From Spongiihabitans sp965206355 (GTDB lineage: Bacteria > Pseudomonadota > Gammaproteobacteria > Arenicellales > Poriferihabitantaceae): a DNA stretch of 64,000 nt. Both the position numbers and the translations under genes were made by a program. Positions 17,737-26,588 of the stretch are shown piece after piece. The notes below the pieces were generated by a model. The model was not told the origin of the DNA. It worked only from the letters and a program-made list of their open reading frames with translations, and made no database searches. The first letter of the stretch is position 1, and each line of letters starts with the position of its first letter. Where the stretch lies: the NCBI GenBank assembly GCA_965206355.1, contig OZ242212.1:124001-188000 (forward strand), given 5' to 3'.

Positions 17737-18357
17737 TTACAAAACACCCTTGGTGGACGGCACATCACTGACCCGCGGATCCAGTTCAACGGCCATCCGT
17801 AATGCCCTGCCAAAGGCTTTGAACAAAGTTTCGGCAATATGATGGGAATTTTCACCGCGCAAACTATCAGTATGTATTGTCGCCTGAGCATGATTAGCAA
17901 ACCCCTGAAAAAACTCATGAATCAAGGCCGTGCAGAAGCGACCGATGTTCCGGTCCGGATATGTGACATGACTGACCAATAACGGCCGCCCTGAAAAATC
18001 GATGACCACACGACTCAGCGCCTCGTCCAACGGCACATAAGCGTGCCCATAACGGCGAATGCTTTTCTTATCACCTAACGCTCCGCTAATTGCCTGCCCC
18101 ATAGTAATGCCGATGTCCTCTACAGTATGGTGATCATCAATATGCAAATCGCCGCTGGCCTTGATGTCAAGATCAACAACACCATGCCGGGCGATTTGTT
18201 CAAGCATGTGTTCAAGAAAGGGGATACCGGTATCGAAATCCACCTTGCCGGTTCCGTCTAGATTGAGTCTGACTGTTATTTGGGTTTCTTTGGTATCGCG
18301 GGTAACCAAGGCAATTCTTGCAGTCATTGTTAAAGTTGGGTTCGAAAGTGGTGGCAA
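17737..18357 (-). CDS. hisB: imidazoleglycerol-phosphate dehydratase
   Basis: The 206-residue protein is the monofunctional HisB dehydratase. The Mn-binding motifs FLEHMLEQIARHG, HIDDHHTVEDIGI and ENSHHIAETLFKAFGRAL, plus the terminal STKGVL, are all present. There is no histidinol-phosphatase domain. It is the first gene of the hisB-H-A-F-I run, with 103 bp to hisH. The effective start may be the internal ATG at residue 11 (MTARIALVTRD). Confidence 0.95.
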   Translation of the reverse strand: MPPLSNPTLTMTARIALVTRDTKETQITVRLNLDGTGKVDFDTGIPFLEHMLEQIARHGVVDLDIKASGDLHIDDHHTVEDIGITMGQAISGALGDKKSIRRYGHAYVPLDEALSRVVIDFSGRPLLVSHVTYPDRNIGRFCTALIHEFFQGFANHAQATIHTDSLRGENSHHIAETLFKAFGRALRMAVELDPRVSDVPSTKGVL

Positions 18358-18524
18358 AAACGGTGACAGAAGTTGGCGAAAACGTTAATAATTAGCGAAA
18401 CGGATGAACAGAAATGGGCTAAGTGGGTGCGATGCTTATACTCACAAAAAAATTACTGTTCCCATAGCCTTTGAACGATAACACAAAATCGGACTGACAT
18501 GGTGTTAAGCTTGTCAAGCAACGA

Positions 18525-19415
18525 CTACAACTGCCGAACAAGACGAAAGCCAAGATTGCTACCACGCAGATCGGGGCGAGCATGCGCACGATCCCCTGAC
18601 CGCATAAACCACACCTCGTTCTTCCAACTACCGCCACGAAACACACGCATCCCCGAGTTTCTCTTGAGCGGATTCTGCGTCGGGCTGTTGCGGTAGTAGT
18701 CCTCGTCATACCCATCCTGCACCCATTCCCAAACATTACCGTGCATATCATAAAGCCCCCAGGGATTAGCTAACTTACTCCCCACGGGTTGGGCATATCG
18801 TTTGCCCGCAGACTTCGCATTTTTGGCATACCAGGCATAGTCTTGCGCCTCGGTACTGTTCCCCCATGAATAAATACTGTAGCTTCCTGCCCTGGCAGCA
18901 TATTCCCACTCGGCCTCGGTCGGCAGACGATAAGCGTTGCCACCCTCCTTGTTATTGAGCCATTTAATAAAGGCCTGTGCATCACGCCACGAAACCACGG
19001 TTACTGCGCTGTTATCAGCGTGACGGTTGTAGTTAATAAAGCTGTCGGTTAGCAAATCACTACGCCCTGTTGCGATAATAAACTGCTTAAACTGTTTCAC
19101 GGTAACCTCATGGATAGCCATTTGAAAACCCTTGCTGATATGTACTTTATGTCGAGGGGTTTCGTCACTAGTGGCATCATTATCATTGGTGCCGGCAAAT
19201 GGGCAGGCTATGTTCGGGTCAAGCCCCAGGAACTTACGTTGCTTATTCGCTTTAACATCGGCATAGCTGAGTTTGCAACTACCCATGTAAAAACTACCTG
19301 CGGGAATATCTGTCAACACCATGCCAATGGAGTTGACATAATCCGCCAAGACAGATTGTGCCATCAGGAGTGTGGAAAACAGTAGTGTGCGAATAAGGGT
19401 TGTTGCTCTTATCAT
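18525..19415 (-). CDS. secreted FGE-sulfatase domain (SUMF1/EgtB-fold) protein lacking the FGE cysteines
   Basis: After a signal peptide (LLFSTLLMAQSVLA) the 296-residue protein has the formylglycine-generating-enzyme fold: IPAGSFYMGS, HEVTVKQFKQF, RLPTEAEWEYAARAG, GLYDMHGNVWEWVQDGY and FRGGSWKNEVWFMRSGDR. True aerobic FGEs have two cysteines in the segment after RGGSW; here there are none. It is therefore unlikely to be an active formylglycine generator and is better seen as a periplasmic member of the wider family, whose roles vary. It is a single gene with 167 bp before hisB. Confidence 0.85.
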   Translation of the reverse strand: MIRATTLIRTLLFSTLLMAQSVLADYVNSIGMVLTDIPAGSFYMGSCKLSYADVKANKQRKFLGLDPNIACPFAGTNDNDATSDETPRHKVHISKGFQMAIHEVTVKQFKQFIIATGRSDLLTDSFINYNRHADNSAVTVVSWRDAQAFIKWLNNKEGGNAYRLPTEAEWEYAARAGSYSIYSWGNSTEAQDYAWYAKNAKSAGKRYAQPVGSKLANPWGLYDMHGNVWEWVQDGYDEDYYRNSPTQNPLKRNSGMRVFRGGSWKNEVWFMRSGDRAHARPDLRGSNLGFRLVRQL

Positions 19416-19731
19416 AAAATTTCCTCAGAACGACAGGCATAAACGACGATAATAATAAGTACGCAATGGAATATATCGGACATGACAAACACGAAAAACA
19501 CAGACCACAGACGCGAGCAGTTAATTGCACTTTGTTACCCGCGCGCAACCACTAACACCTAAAGAAATATCTTATTTAGGGATACCATAAACTCGTCGCT
19601 ACTCTAGCACAGGAGATAATCTTTTCCAATATAGCAGGAATTTGTGTCAACCTAATCAGCAATCTCCCTTTTGACTTTTTCTCAGGTTCAATCGGTTTGC
19701 TTTTCCGGCATCAACCGAGTGCTTGCGCTCA
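19416..19731. other. intergenic region between the FGE-like gene and pssA
   Basis: No gene is supported here. A small imperfect hairpin with CCTAAA/TTTAGG arms lies near 19558-19580. The stretch should contain the promoter of the FGE-like gene, but no convincing -35/-10 pair was found. Confidence 0.4.
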
Positions 19732-20526
19732 TCATTTATGGTCATTATCTTCATCCTCTTCATCTTCATCCTCATCGGGCAGAAACGCCGGGCTTTCAAT
19801 AATGCCGCGCTGTCTGCGAATAATCCAACCCAGAGGGCCGGACACGGCATAGGCAAGCGCGATAAGAAACAACACTCGTGGCGGGTCAAACGAAATTAGG
19901 ACAATGATGCCCAAAATAGCAATCAGTACGAAAAACGGTATTTTATGCTTGGGATCAAAATCCTTAAAACTACGGAACTTGACATTGCTTACCATTAAAA
20001 CTGCCATGAACACGGTAATCAACGCACTTATCCAGGATATGGATTGCCCGGAAACGCCGCTTTCATGGAAATTCCAGACCCAAAAGGCGACCAATGCGGC
20101 AGCGGCTGGACAAGCCAGTCCATGGAAATACCGATTATCTTTAATGGTCATGGTATTGAACCGTGCCAATCGTAATGCCGTTGCCGCAGCATACAGAAAA
20201 GCAATTAGCCAGCCAGCCTTACCCATGTACTGCAATGACCAGAAATAAATAATCATTCCCGGGGCAACACCAAATGCGACCAAATCCACCAGACTGTCAT
20301 ATTCTTTGCCGAAATCACTCACCGTAGTAGTCCATCGTGCCACCCTGCCATCCAGCCCATCCATAATCATAGCAATCAATATGCCCAGCGCAGCGTTAGC
20401 AAAATCGCCCTGAGTCGCCCGAATTATGGCATAGAAACCGAAAAACAAGCCCGCTGTTGTAAACAGACTGGGCAAAAAATAAATACCTTTTCTGCCGTTG
20501 CGCGATGACGGATCTTTTAGTTCCAT
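19732..20526 (-). CDS. pssA: CDP-diacylglycerol--serine O-phosphatidyltransferase
   Basis: A 264-residue integral membrane CDP-alcohol phosphatidyltransferase. The signature DG(x2)AR(x8)G(x3)D(x3)D reads DGLDGRVARWTTTVSDFGKEYDSLVD at residues 57-82. It makes phosphatidylserine from CDP-diacylglycerol and serine. The protein ends in a very acidic Asp/Glu tail. The psd gene lies 60 bp upstream on the same strand, so the pair covers both steps to phosphatidylethanolamine. Confidence 0.93.
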   Translation of the reverse strand: MELKDPSSRNGRKGIYFLPSLFTTAGLFFGFYAIIRATQGDFANAALGILIAMIMDGLDGRVARWTTTVSDFGKEYDSLVDLVAFGVAPGMIIYFWSLQYMGKAGWLIAFLYAAATALRLARFNTMTIKDNRYFHGLACPAAAALVAFWVWNFHESGVSGQSISWISALITVFMAVLMVSNVKFRSFKDFDPKHKIPFFVLIAILGIIVLISFDPPRVLFLIALAYAVSGPLGWIIRRQRGIIESPAFLPDEDEDEEDEDNDHK

Positions 20527-20586
20527 AATAAAATGATATGTTGTGGCTTAATGGTCATGGCTTAATAATTGTAGCTTGATATGTGA

Positions 20587-21243
20587 CTAATGGCCGGGTA
20601 AATACCCAATAACGTGGTTTCCCGAACTGACCCACTGCCCTAATTTTACCGCTAATCTGCATTCCACGGGCAAATATAAATCCACCCTTGAGCCAAAACG
20701 AATAAACCCATAGCGCTGTCCGGTTTGCACGGTATCTCCGGATTTGACATAACAGAGGATTCTGCGTGCAATCAACCCGGCAATTTGAACACTATAAATG
20801 TCAAAACCAGAACCGGTCTCAATACAAATTACATTGCGTTCATTTTGGCTGGAGGATTTATCCAGCGAGGCATTGATAAATTTCCCCGGGTAATAGCGAT
20901 CATGTTTAATCACGCCAGCAATGGGAATAAGATTGGAATGCACCGAAAACACATTCATAAACACGCTGACTTTGAGCGCTTTGGCATTATTCTTATAGGG
21001 GTTTTCCTGTTCACTAATTGCGACCACCTTACCGCTAGCTGGGGAAACAATGGCACCCGGATCGGTGGTAATGTTGCGCTTCGGATCACGAAAAAACTGG
21101 AACACGAATAAAACGCCAATCCACACGACAATAGATTCATATCCGAACCACCATGTTGCACCGATACCGAGCAGAGTCGCTATGATTAGATGTGTGGCAC
21201 CTTCTTTCGCCAGAATCGGATAATTAAACGGAGTCGGCATCAT
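20587..21243 (-). CDS. psd: phosphatidylserine decarboxylase, short (archaetidylserine-type) form
   Basis: About 218 residues, the compact Psd form. Two N-terminal membrane segments precede FFRDPKRN, SPASGKVV, VSVFMNVFSVHSNLIP and the autocleavage site in FIRFGSRVDLYLP, where Gly-Ser cleavage creates the pyruvoyl prosthetic group. It converts phosphatidylserine to phosphatidylethanolamine. I prefer the ATG pair at 21243/21240 (MMPTPF); a slightly longer frame starts at 21261. Confidence 0.93.
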   Translation of the reverse strand: MMPTPFNYPILAKEGATHLIIATLLGIGATWWFGYESIVVWIGVLFVFQFFRDPKRNITTDPGAIVSPASGKVVAISEQENPYKNNAKALKVSVFMNVFSVHSNLIPIAGVIKHDRYYPGKFINASLDKSSSQNERNVICIETGSGFDIYSVQIAGLIARRILCYVKSGDTVQTGQRYGFIRFGSRVDLYLPVECRLAVKLGQWVSSGNHVIGYLPGH

Positions 21244-21431
21244 TGAGCATCCAGATACCAAACCCGAACTCCTTTTTCATCATAGGAAGATGTCGGAAAC
21301 GGTTCTGGGAATGTATACAATAATTTGTTCATACTTGATATTGATTCACTGCATCTGCATATTGAAATGGAATAAGGTTCTGGTTAGCAAATAGCTTAAA
21401 GCAAATAGTATAACCGCAAGAGTTATACTAT

Positions 21432-21570
21432 GAGACCTTTGCACGAAAGCCATTTCACCTGCATACTGCGTTAAAATCGTACTCAATCGGTCATTTATAA
21501 GCATAAACTCCCTCATTCCGTGCGTTTTTGCCTGGCCTGAAAGCGAAATCATCTTCCGTGCAAAGGTCTC
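21432..21570 (-). mobile_element. MITE-like element, complete 139-bp copy (inverted)
   Basis: The same element as at 1288, 13105 and 38002 but in the opposite orientation. The perfect 13-bp inverted ends are intact, and the flanks are an exact 5-bp duplication ACTAT (21427-21431 and 21571-21575). It lies between psd and a methyltransferase remnant. Confidence 0.92.
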
Positions 21571-21620
21571 ACTATACGCAAAAGGCTGGAATTTATGATT
21601 GTTTTCTTTTGTTAAATATT

Positions 21621-22149
21621 TCATCCGCTTTTTATCGAATGTTCGGTTCGCCAGTGTCTACCTTGGGCGGCATGATTCCTTTGATGGCTGACTGGATTTA
21701 CCGTTTTCGGTTTCACCCGGCGCATGAATAGGAACGGCCGTATATCTTCTTCCTTGAGTTTGCTTTTTGGAAATAATTTTTCAATATTTTTTGTGGTGTA
21801 TTTTTCTTTGGGTTCATTCCAAATAGGTTTTGATGATTTAGCATAAAACAAAATAAAACCTCTGATATTTCCATAGCCTATTCTGTTGAAATTTTTAGGA
21901 TTGCATTTTATGCGTGTAATATCATTTCTAAAATCTTCCATCGCCAGAAACCTCATCCATCATTACCTTTACATAGTGCCCTATTTTGTAATCTATATGC
22001 AAATAGATAGAACCTTGATCAGATAATAATTCTTTCAGAAAAAGCAATCGTGCCTTTAAGAATTCAATAAAATCAGGAGTTATGACTGAATTTGGTGTTT
22101 GAAGGGTTGAAAAAAAGCGGCGTATCTGGTTGATTGGAAGTTCTAACAA
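21621..22149 (-). pseudogene. fragment of a type III (Mod-like) DNA methyltransferase, frameshifted and truncated
   Basis: Two overlapping frames give an internal piece of a type III-style adenine methyltransferase. The 5' piece (22149-21928) contains FLKARLLFLKELLSDQGSIY and HIDYKIGHYVKVMMDE. The 3' piece (21956-21621) continues with FRNDITRIKCNPKNFNR and NPIWNEP-like text. A frameshift lies between them near 21945, and further damage follows since the last 30 or so codons are out of frame until GRHWRTEHSI. The DPPY catalytic region is missing. It abuts the 3' end of the dehydrogenase gene by 4 bp. Confidence 0.75.
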
Positions 22150-22153
22150 TCAA

Positions 22154-24613
22154 TCACCCCCGCATCCGCTGCGCCTGCGGATCATACATCGCCGTCAGGC
22201 TCGCTTTTGCCGGAACCTTGTTGCCGCCCACGTCAATCTCAAATTTTCCCGCATTGATATAATCCGCATCTACTCCAGCATCGTCGCAGACATAGCCGAG
22301 TCCGACTGATCCGCCCAGGCTGTGGCCGTAGTTGCCTGAAGTTAAATGCCCGACTATTTTGCCGTCGCGTAAGATGGGTTCGTGGTGATATAGCATGATT
22401 TCCGCATCTTGTAACAGGAATTGCACCAACCTTTTTTTATGCCAGCTTGCGCTTTCTTTTTGTTTGATAATGGCATCTCTGCCTATGAAAGGAATCGGCT
22501 TTTCTAAATCGCATACAAATCCCAGACCACATTCCAGCGGGGTGTCATGATCGGCGACATCGTGTCCAAAGTGGACAAATTTCTTTTCAATTCTGCCGCT
22601 GTCCAGCGCATGCAACCCTGCCATTTTTAAGTGGTATTTCTCGCCTGCCTGCCAGAGTGTGTCGAAACCATGTCGCGCCATATCAACAGGGATATAGAGT
22701 TCCCAACCCAGTTCACCAACATACGATATTCGCGCTGCACGACCGACCGCACAACCGAGTTCAATCGGTTTTGACATGCCAAATGGAAAATTTTCTGTGC
22801 GCATATCCATCGCCAGCACATCGCTGAGAAATTGTCTGCTGTTTGGTCCCATAACCCCAAATACGGCGTAGCTATTGGTCACATCGGTAACCACACAACA
22901 TGCATCATCCGCGATGTTTCTTGCTAACCAGTTCAGGTCTTTGTTGGTCACTGCCGCGGCACTGACTATCAGGTATTGGTTTTCCTCAATACGGGTAAGC
23001 GTGAGATCGGCCTCGATTCCGCCGTGCTCGTTGAGCCAATGGCTATAAACTATTTTACCGGGGGCAACATCAACATTCGCAGTACAGATTCTTTGCAGAA
23101 CAGGGCAACTATCCCGACCCTGAACAAGGTATTTAGAGAAACTGCTTTGATCAAATAACGCCACCTTCTGGCGAAATGCGGCATGCTCACTGGCTGAATA
23201 TTCAAACCAGTTTTGCTTGCCGAAACTGTATTCATAGCGGGGTTGCACACCTTCTGGTGCAAACCAATTTGGACGCTCCCAGCCAGCCACTTCACCAAAA
23301 CAGGCGTTGCGTTCCAGCAAACGCTCATGGATGGGTGAATGGCGCACATTGCGCGAGGTTTGCATTTGCTTAAAGGGATAGTGGTTATCGTAGAGCAGTC
23401 CCAGCGTCTCGGTTACCCGATTTTGAATATACTGCTGAGTGCCCTGAAAACTGTACATGCGGCGTATATCATTGCCCCACAAATCAAGCGGCGAATAACC
23501 TTTATCGATCCATTCCGACAATGCCTTACCCAATCCGCCGGAGCTTTGTATGCCGATAGAATTAAGCCCAGCGGCAACATAAAAATGCTTCAATTCGGGG
23601 GCTTCACCCAGATGAAATTGATCATCCGGAGTAAAGCTCTCGGGTCCGCAGAAAAATTTTCGCCAGCCGACATTTTGTAACATCGGCACTCTCACCATAG
23701 CCTGTTCCAGCACCGGCATCATCTGTTCGTCGAAATGGCCGTCCAATTCATCAAAACAAAAATCATCTGCAATCCCTTGCTGCCCCCAGGGAATCGCACA
23801 CGGTTCAAACTGACCGACTAATAAACTGCCCGCATCCTGTTTGTAATAGACATGTTTATCATGATCCCGCATCACCGGCAAATCCAATGGCAGATCATCC
23901 AGTTTTTCGGTTACCGCATAATAATGTTCGCAAGCATGCAGAGGCACGTTCACGCCGGCTAAACGACCCACCTCCCTTGCCCAAAGACCGGCACAATTCA
24001 CCACATAGTCAGATTGAATATCACCTTGATTGGTTATTACACCAGTTACTTTTCCGTCTTGCTGACGAATGCCGACAACTTTGACTCCTTCCAGACATAT
24101 TGCCCCCCGACCTCGCGCACCTTTTATGTAGGCGGCAGTAATCTCCACTGGACTGGCATAACCATCATGGGCAACCCAGCTTCCGCCGAGTAAATCGCCG
24201 GTTTCGAGAAAAGGATACTTTTCTTTTACTTCGTCCGCGCTCAACATATCAACCCGGGTAACACCAAAAGCATTATTCATTGATGCCACCCGTTTTAACT
24301 CCTCAAACCGTGCCTCGCTATGGGCGATGGACAGTGAACCGACTTGCTTAAATCCAGTCGATTGTCCGGTTTCTGCCTCAATCTCATCAAGCAAAGACAT
24401 CGAATATTCTGCCAGTTTGGCATGGCTCTCACTGGCGCGCATGGTGCCGATGAGTCCGGCGGCATGCCATGTCGTACCACAACTAAATTGCATTCGTTCC
24501 AGCAGCAGCACATCGCTCCAGCCCAGTTTTGCTAAATGGTAGGCGACGCTACTGCCGATTACGCCACCACCGATAATAATCGCGCTCGCTTGGTTCGGAA
24601 TTTGTATTTGCAT
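22154..24613 (-). CDS. FAD-dependent sarcosine/dimethylglycine dehydrogenase with GcvT domain
   Basis: About 819 residues from ATG 24613. The N-terminal DAO-type FAD domain starts with IIIGGGVIGSSVAYHLAKLG near residue 10, followed by CGTTWHAAGLIG, the position at which dimethylglycine dehydrogenases bind FAD covalently through His. A central linker leads to a C-terminal GcvT-like folate domain (GVMGPNSRQFL, SYVGELGWELYIP, HALDSGRIEKKFVHFG) that takes the one-carbon unit onto tetrahydrofolate. The enzyme demethylates N-methylated glycines such as betaine breakdown products. A longer start at 24712 adds 33 residues without domain features. It is flanked on both sides by restriction-modification remnants. 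Confidence 0.88.
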   Translation of the reverse strand: MQIQIPNQASAIIIGGGVIGSSVAYHLAKLGWSDVLLLERMQFSCGTTWHAAGLIGTMRASESHAKLAEYSMSLLDEIEAETGQSTGFKQVGSLSIAHSEARFEELKRVASMNNAFGVTRVDMLSADEVKEKYPFLETGDLLGGSWVAHDGYASPVEITAAYIKGARGRGAICLEGVKVVGIRQQDGKVTGVITNQGDIQSDYVVNCAGLWAREVGRLAGVNVPLHACEHYYAVTEKLDDLPLDLPVMRDHDKHVYYKQDAGSLLVGQFEPCAIPWGQQGIADDFCFDELDGHFDEQMMPVLEQAMVRVPMLQNVGWRKFFCGPESFTPDDQFHLGEAPELKHFYVAAGLNSIGIQSSGGLGKALSEWIDKGYSPLDLWGNDIRRMYSFQGTQQYIQNRVTETLGLLYDNHYPFKQMQTSRNVRHSPIHERLLERNACFGEVAGWERPNWFAPEGVQPRYEYSFGKQNWFEYSASEHAAFRQKVALFDQSSFSKYLVQGRDSCPVLQRICTANVDVAPGKIVYSHWLNEHGGIEADLTLTRIEENQYLIVSAAAVTNKDLNWLARNIADDACCVVTDVTNSYAVFGVMGPNSRQFLSDVLAMDMRTENFPFGMSKPIELGCAVGRAARISYVGELGWELYIPVDMARHGFDTLWQAGEKYHLKMAGLHALDSGRIEKKFVHFGHDVADHDTPLECGLGFVCDLEKPIPFIGRDAIIKQKESASWHKKRLVQFLLQDAEIMLYHHEPILRDGKIVGHLTSGNYGHSLGGSVGLGYVCDDAGVDADYINAGKFEIDVGGNKVPAKASLTAMYDPQAQRMRG

Positions 24614-24759
24614 AGTCGGTACTGTGATTTTGTTAAACCAGTTTGTCTCATATTCATCTGAACCTGGACATACTGATGGCTTCGGCAGTGCTTCTTTTGT
24701 CAATGCGGTCAATCAGAGTCGGAGCACACGCCAGCTTGCTGAAATTTGTGTTGTTAAAT

Positions 24760-24966
24760 TTACGCGGCTGGCAGCCCCAACCATGCCAATGGTAATTCAT
24801 TAAACTTGTAGTGACAATTCACGCTGTGAATGTAGTCGAGGACATCTTTATATTTTGGGTCTTTGAACCATTCGTTCAAGACATAGACATATTCAACTTT
24901 TAGTCCCAATGGAGATACTAGTTTGAGATATTGTTTTCGCTTGAAATCACAGGTTTGCGGTTTGTT
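24760..24966 (-). pseudogene. C-terminal fragment of an unidentified protein, possibly a restriction enzyme
   Basis: A 68-codon open stretch, bounded upstream by an in-frame TAA and without a start codon, reads CDFKRKQYLKLVSPLGLKV, then EYVYVLNEWFKDPKYKDVL and ends LPLAWLGLPAA. The composition is protein-like (aromatic, charged, no low complexity) and unlike a random frame. It overlaps the end of the small gene at 24947-25150 by 20 bp. Next to a type II restriction locus it may be the tail of a lost endonuclease. I do not recognise the family. Confidence 0.35.
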
Positions 24967-25150
24967 TTATTAGCACTTGTTCTATTTGCTTCGTATGTAT
25001 ATAAATATGGTCAAGGTTGTCTTCGTTGTGATGGTTTTCACCGTAACATATCATGCTTTCCATATAATGTTTTTGTTCGCTATCTATCAAATAGTGCACC
25101 ATCAGAAAAAGGCTGTTCATCTCTTTGTCGGTAAATATAAGTTCTTTCAT
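24947..25150 (-). CDS. small hypothetical protein of the restriction locus
   Basis: Sixty-seven residues starting MKELIFTDKEMNSLFLMVHY, after a strong GGGAGCGAG ribosome-binding site, and ending IEQVLIKQTANL. It is mostly helical, His- and Glu-rich, with no recognised domain. The frame is open upstream to 25246 but the ribosome-binding site decides ATG 25150. It follows the endonuclease-like gene by 92 bp and could be a control or immunity protein, which is only a guess from position. Confidence 0.45.
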   Translation of the reverse strand: MKELIFTDKEMNSLFLMVHYLIDSEQKHYMESMICYGENHHNEDNLDHIYIHTKQIEQVLIKQTANL

Positions 25151-25242
25151 ATCTCGCTCCCATTTCATTTTCATTTGACACACAATTTTGTCGTCTATTA
25201 CTGGTTTTTGGCTTAGAGCGGGGTACGGGAAAATGGAAAAGA

Positions 25243-25959
25243 TCAAAGCGCGGCAACCGCTTTGATCTCAGAGCAACTTGCATGCCATTTTGACAGTCTT
25301 TCATAGTCATAAAATACAACCCTGTCCTCTAATTCTTCAAATGTATGTAACTCCATTTTGGAGTCGAATTCTTTCTTTCTTGATTTATCAGCAACGATAA
25401 AGCAATGTACATGGAAATCCGCCAACTCATTGAATTTTATGAGAGACCTGTCCATTGACGTTGAATGTTCAACCTCGAATAAGCACACGGGCATTTCTCG
25501 CGAATTGAACCACGAAACATCAATAGTTTTCATGTGGTTGACGAAATTAGGGTAGCCGAACTGGTAAATCTCTGGCATCGTCCTGATTTTGCCAATCGTA
25601 CTGCTCAGAAATTTTTTATTCTTGTCCTGGTGAGGAGCAAATGTGCCGTAATTGGTAAGGTTTCCAATTTGCAATAACAGTCCTTGATAATAATAGTGGT
25701 CATACTCCTCACGCTGTTTATTACTAATATCGTCTTTGAAATTAACATGGTCGGGCAATTTGTTCTTGTGAGACCGTAGTCCCCACAATCCGGGTTTTAT
25801 ATTGAAGAAGAACCTTTCATCCTGAACGATTCTTCTTATGGAGGCGTAAGGCGTTTTCGTTTTCCAATTTGTAACATCCGTGTGCTGATATAATTGTCCA
25901 AAAGTGGCGAAACCACCGAGACTTGTCATCACCTCAATCAGTTGTTCATGTTGTTTCAT
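25243..25959 (-). CDS. type II restriction endonuclease-like protein with N-terminal winged-helix domain
   Basis: The 238-residue protein has two parts. Residues 1-70 (VMTSLGGFATFGQLYQHT, KTKTPYASIRRIVQ, FFNIKPGLWGL) match the HARE-HTH-type winged helix common in restriction enzymes. The C-terminal half has a PD-(D/E)xK-like core: IDVSWFN, then the strand MPVCLFEVEHSTSMDRSLIKFNEL. The start codon overlaps the stop of the truncated methyltransferase frame, as in restriction-modification operons. Here the cognate methyltransferase is broken, so either the nuclease is inactive or another enzyme protects its sites. Confidence 0.6.
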   Translation of the reverse strand: MKQHEQLIEVMTSLGGFATFGQLYQHTDVTNWKTKTPYASIRRIVQDERFFFNIKPGLWGLRSHKNKLPDHVNFKDDISNKQREEYDHYYYQGLLLQIGNLTNYGTFAPHQDKNKKFLSSTIGKIRTMPEIYQFGYPNFVNHMKTIDVSWFNSREMPVCLFEVEHSTSMDRSLIKFNELADFHVHCFIVADKSRKKEFDSKMELHTFEELEDRVVFYDYERLSKWHASCSEIKAVAAL

Positions 25960-26282
25960 TATCTTGTGTTCCGCCCTGTTTTGGAAAGGCTGCTAGTTTC
26001 CGTAACCCACTGCCCTTTATCAACCTTCACCATTTTCCCTGCATGACAGCTTATGCCTCCATTTGAAAGAAAGTAAGGCGGGTCTGCGAAGATCATGTCA
26101 AACTTCCCATTTGGATATTTGTCGATCAGCTTATTCATAAACTCCAGACAATTTGATTGATATAACCAGGCCCCTGCTTCATCATCACGAAACACGCACT
26201 GGTTAGAGGAATGTTCAGAGCTTTCCATAACCATCAAAGGAAATGAATGTTCTTCTTTGATTGGTTCGTATTGCTTATTCAT
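25959..26282 (-). pseudogene. N-terminal fragment of a DNA adenine/cytosine-N4 methyltransferase
   Basis: The 107-codon frame contains LYQSNCLEFMNKLIDKYPNG, then the catalytic motif FADPPYFLSNGGISCHAGKM, typical of beta-class DNA methyltransferases (motif IV before motif I). Homology stops at VDKGQW; fifteen unrelated residues follow before the stop. The target-recognition region, the FGxGT SAM-binding motif and the rest (normally about 200 more residues) are missing. A deletion that fused the fragment to the start of the endonuclease gene explains this. Confidence 0.75.
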
Positions 26283-26370
26283 CGTTTTTTGTTCTGCGTT
26301 TTCTCATGGAAACCATATCTAAATCCCCGGATATTTTGAACGCTTTAAGGTGGTGGTGTAGCGGCAAAAT

Positions 26371-26415
26371 CATCGGGCTTATTGCTATGTATATTACTTG
26401 GCAATAAGCCTGATG
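26371..26415. other. strong imperfect hairpin between defense remnant and EamA gene
   Basis: CATCGGGCTTATTGC (26371-26385) and GCAATAAGCCTGATG (26401-26415) are complementary at 14 of 15 positions (with one G-T pair in RNA) around a 15-base AT-rich loop. No U-tract follows on either strand, so it is not a typical intrinsic terminator. The rest of 26283-26588 contains no supported gene. Confidence 0.55.
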
Positions 26416-26588
26416 ACTATATTTATTACCGTTGTTAGTGTTACTTCCGCGTGGGCACATGGCCATTGCCATCGATCAACATCCTCTATAATTTTTCTGC
26501 TCCAGAAACAGAGTCTAATCACTGGTGATACGCATGTCAATTCATAATAGCGCAATACAAATATAGTCCTGATATGTAGGCTAAAAAA

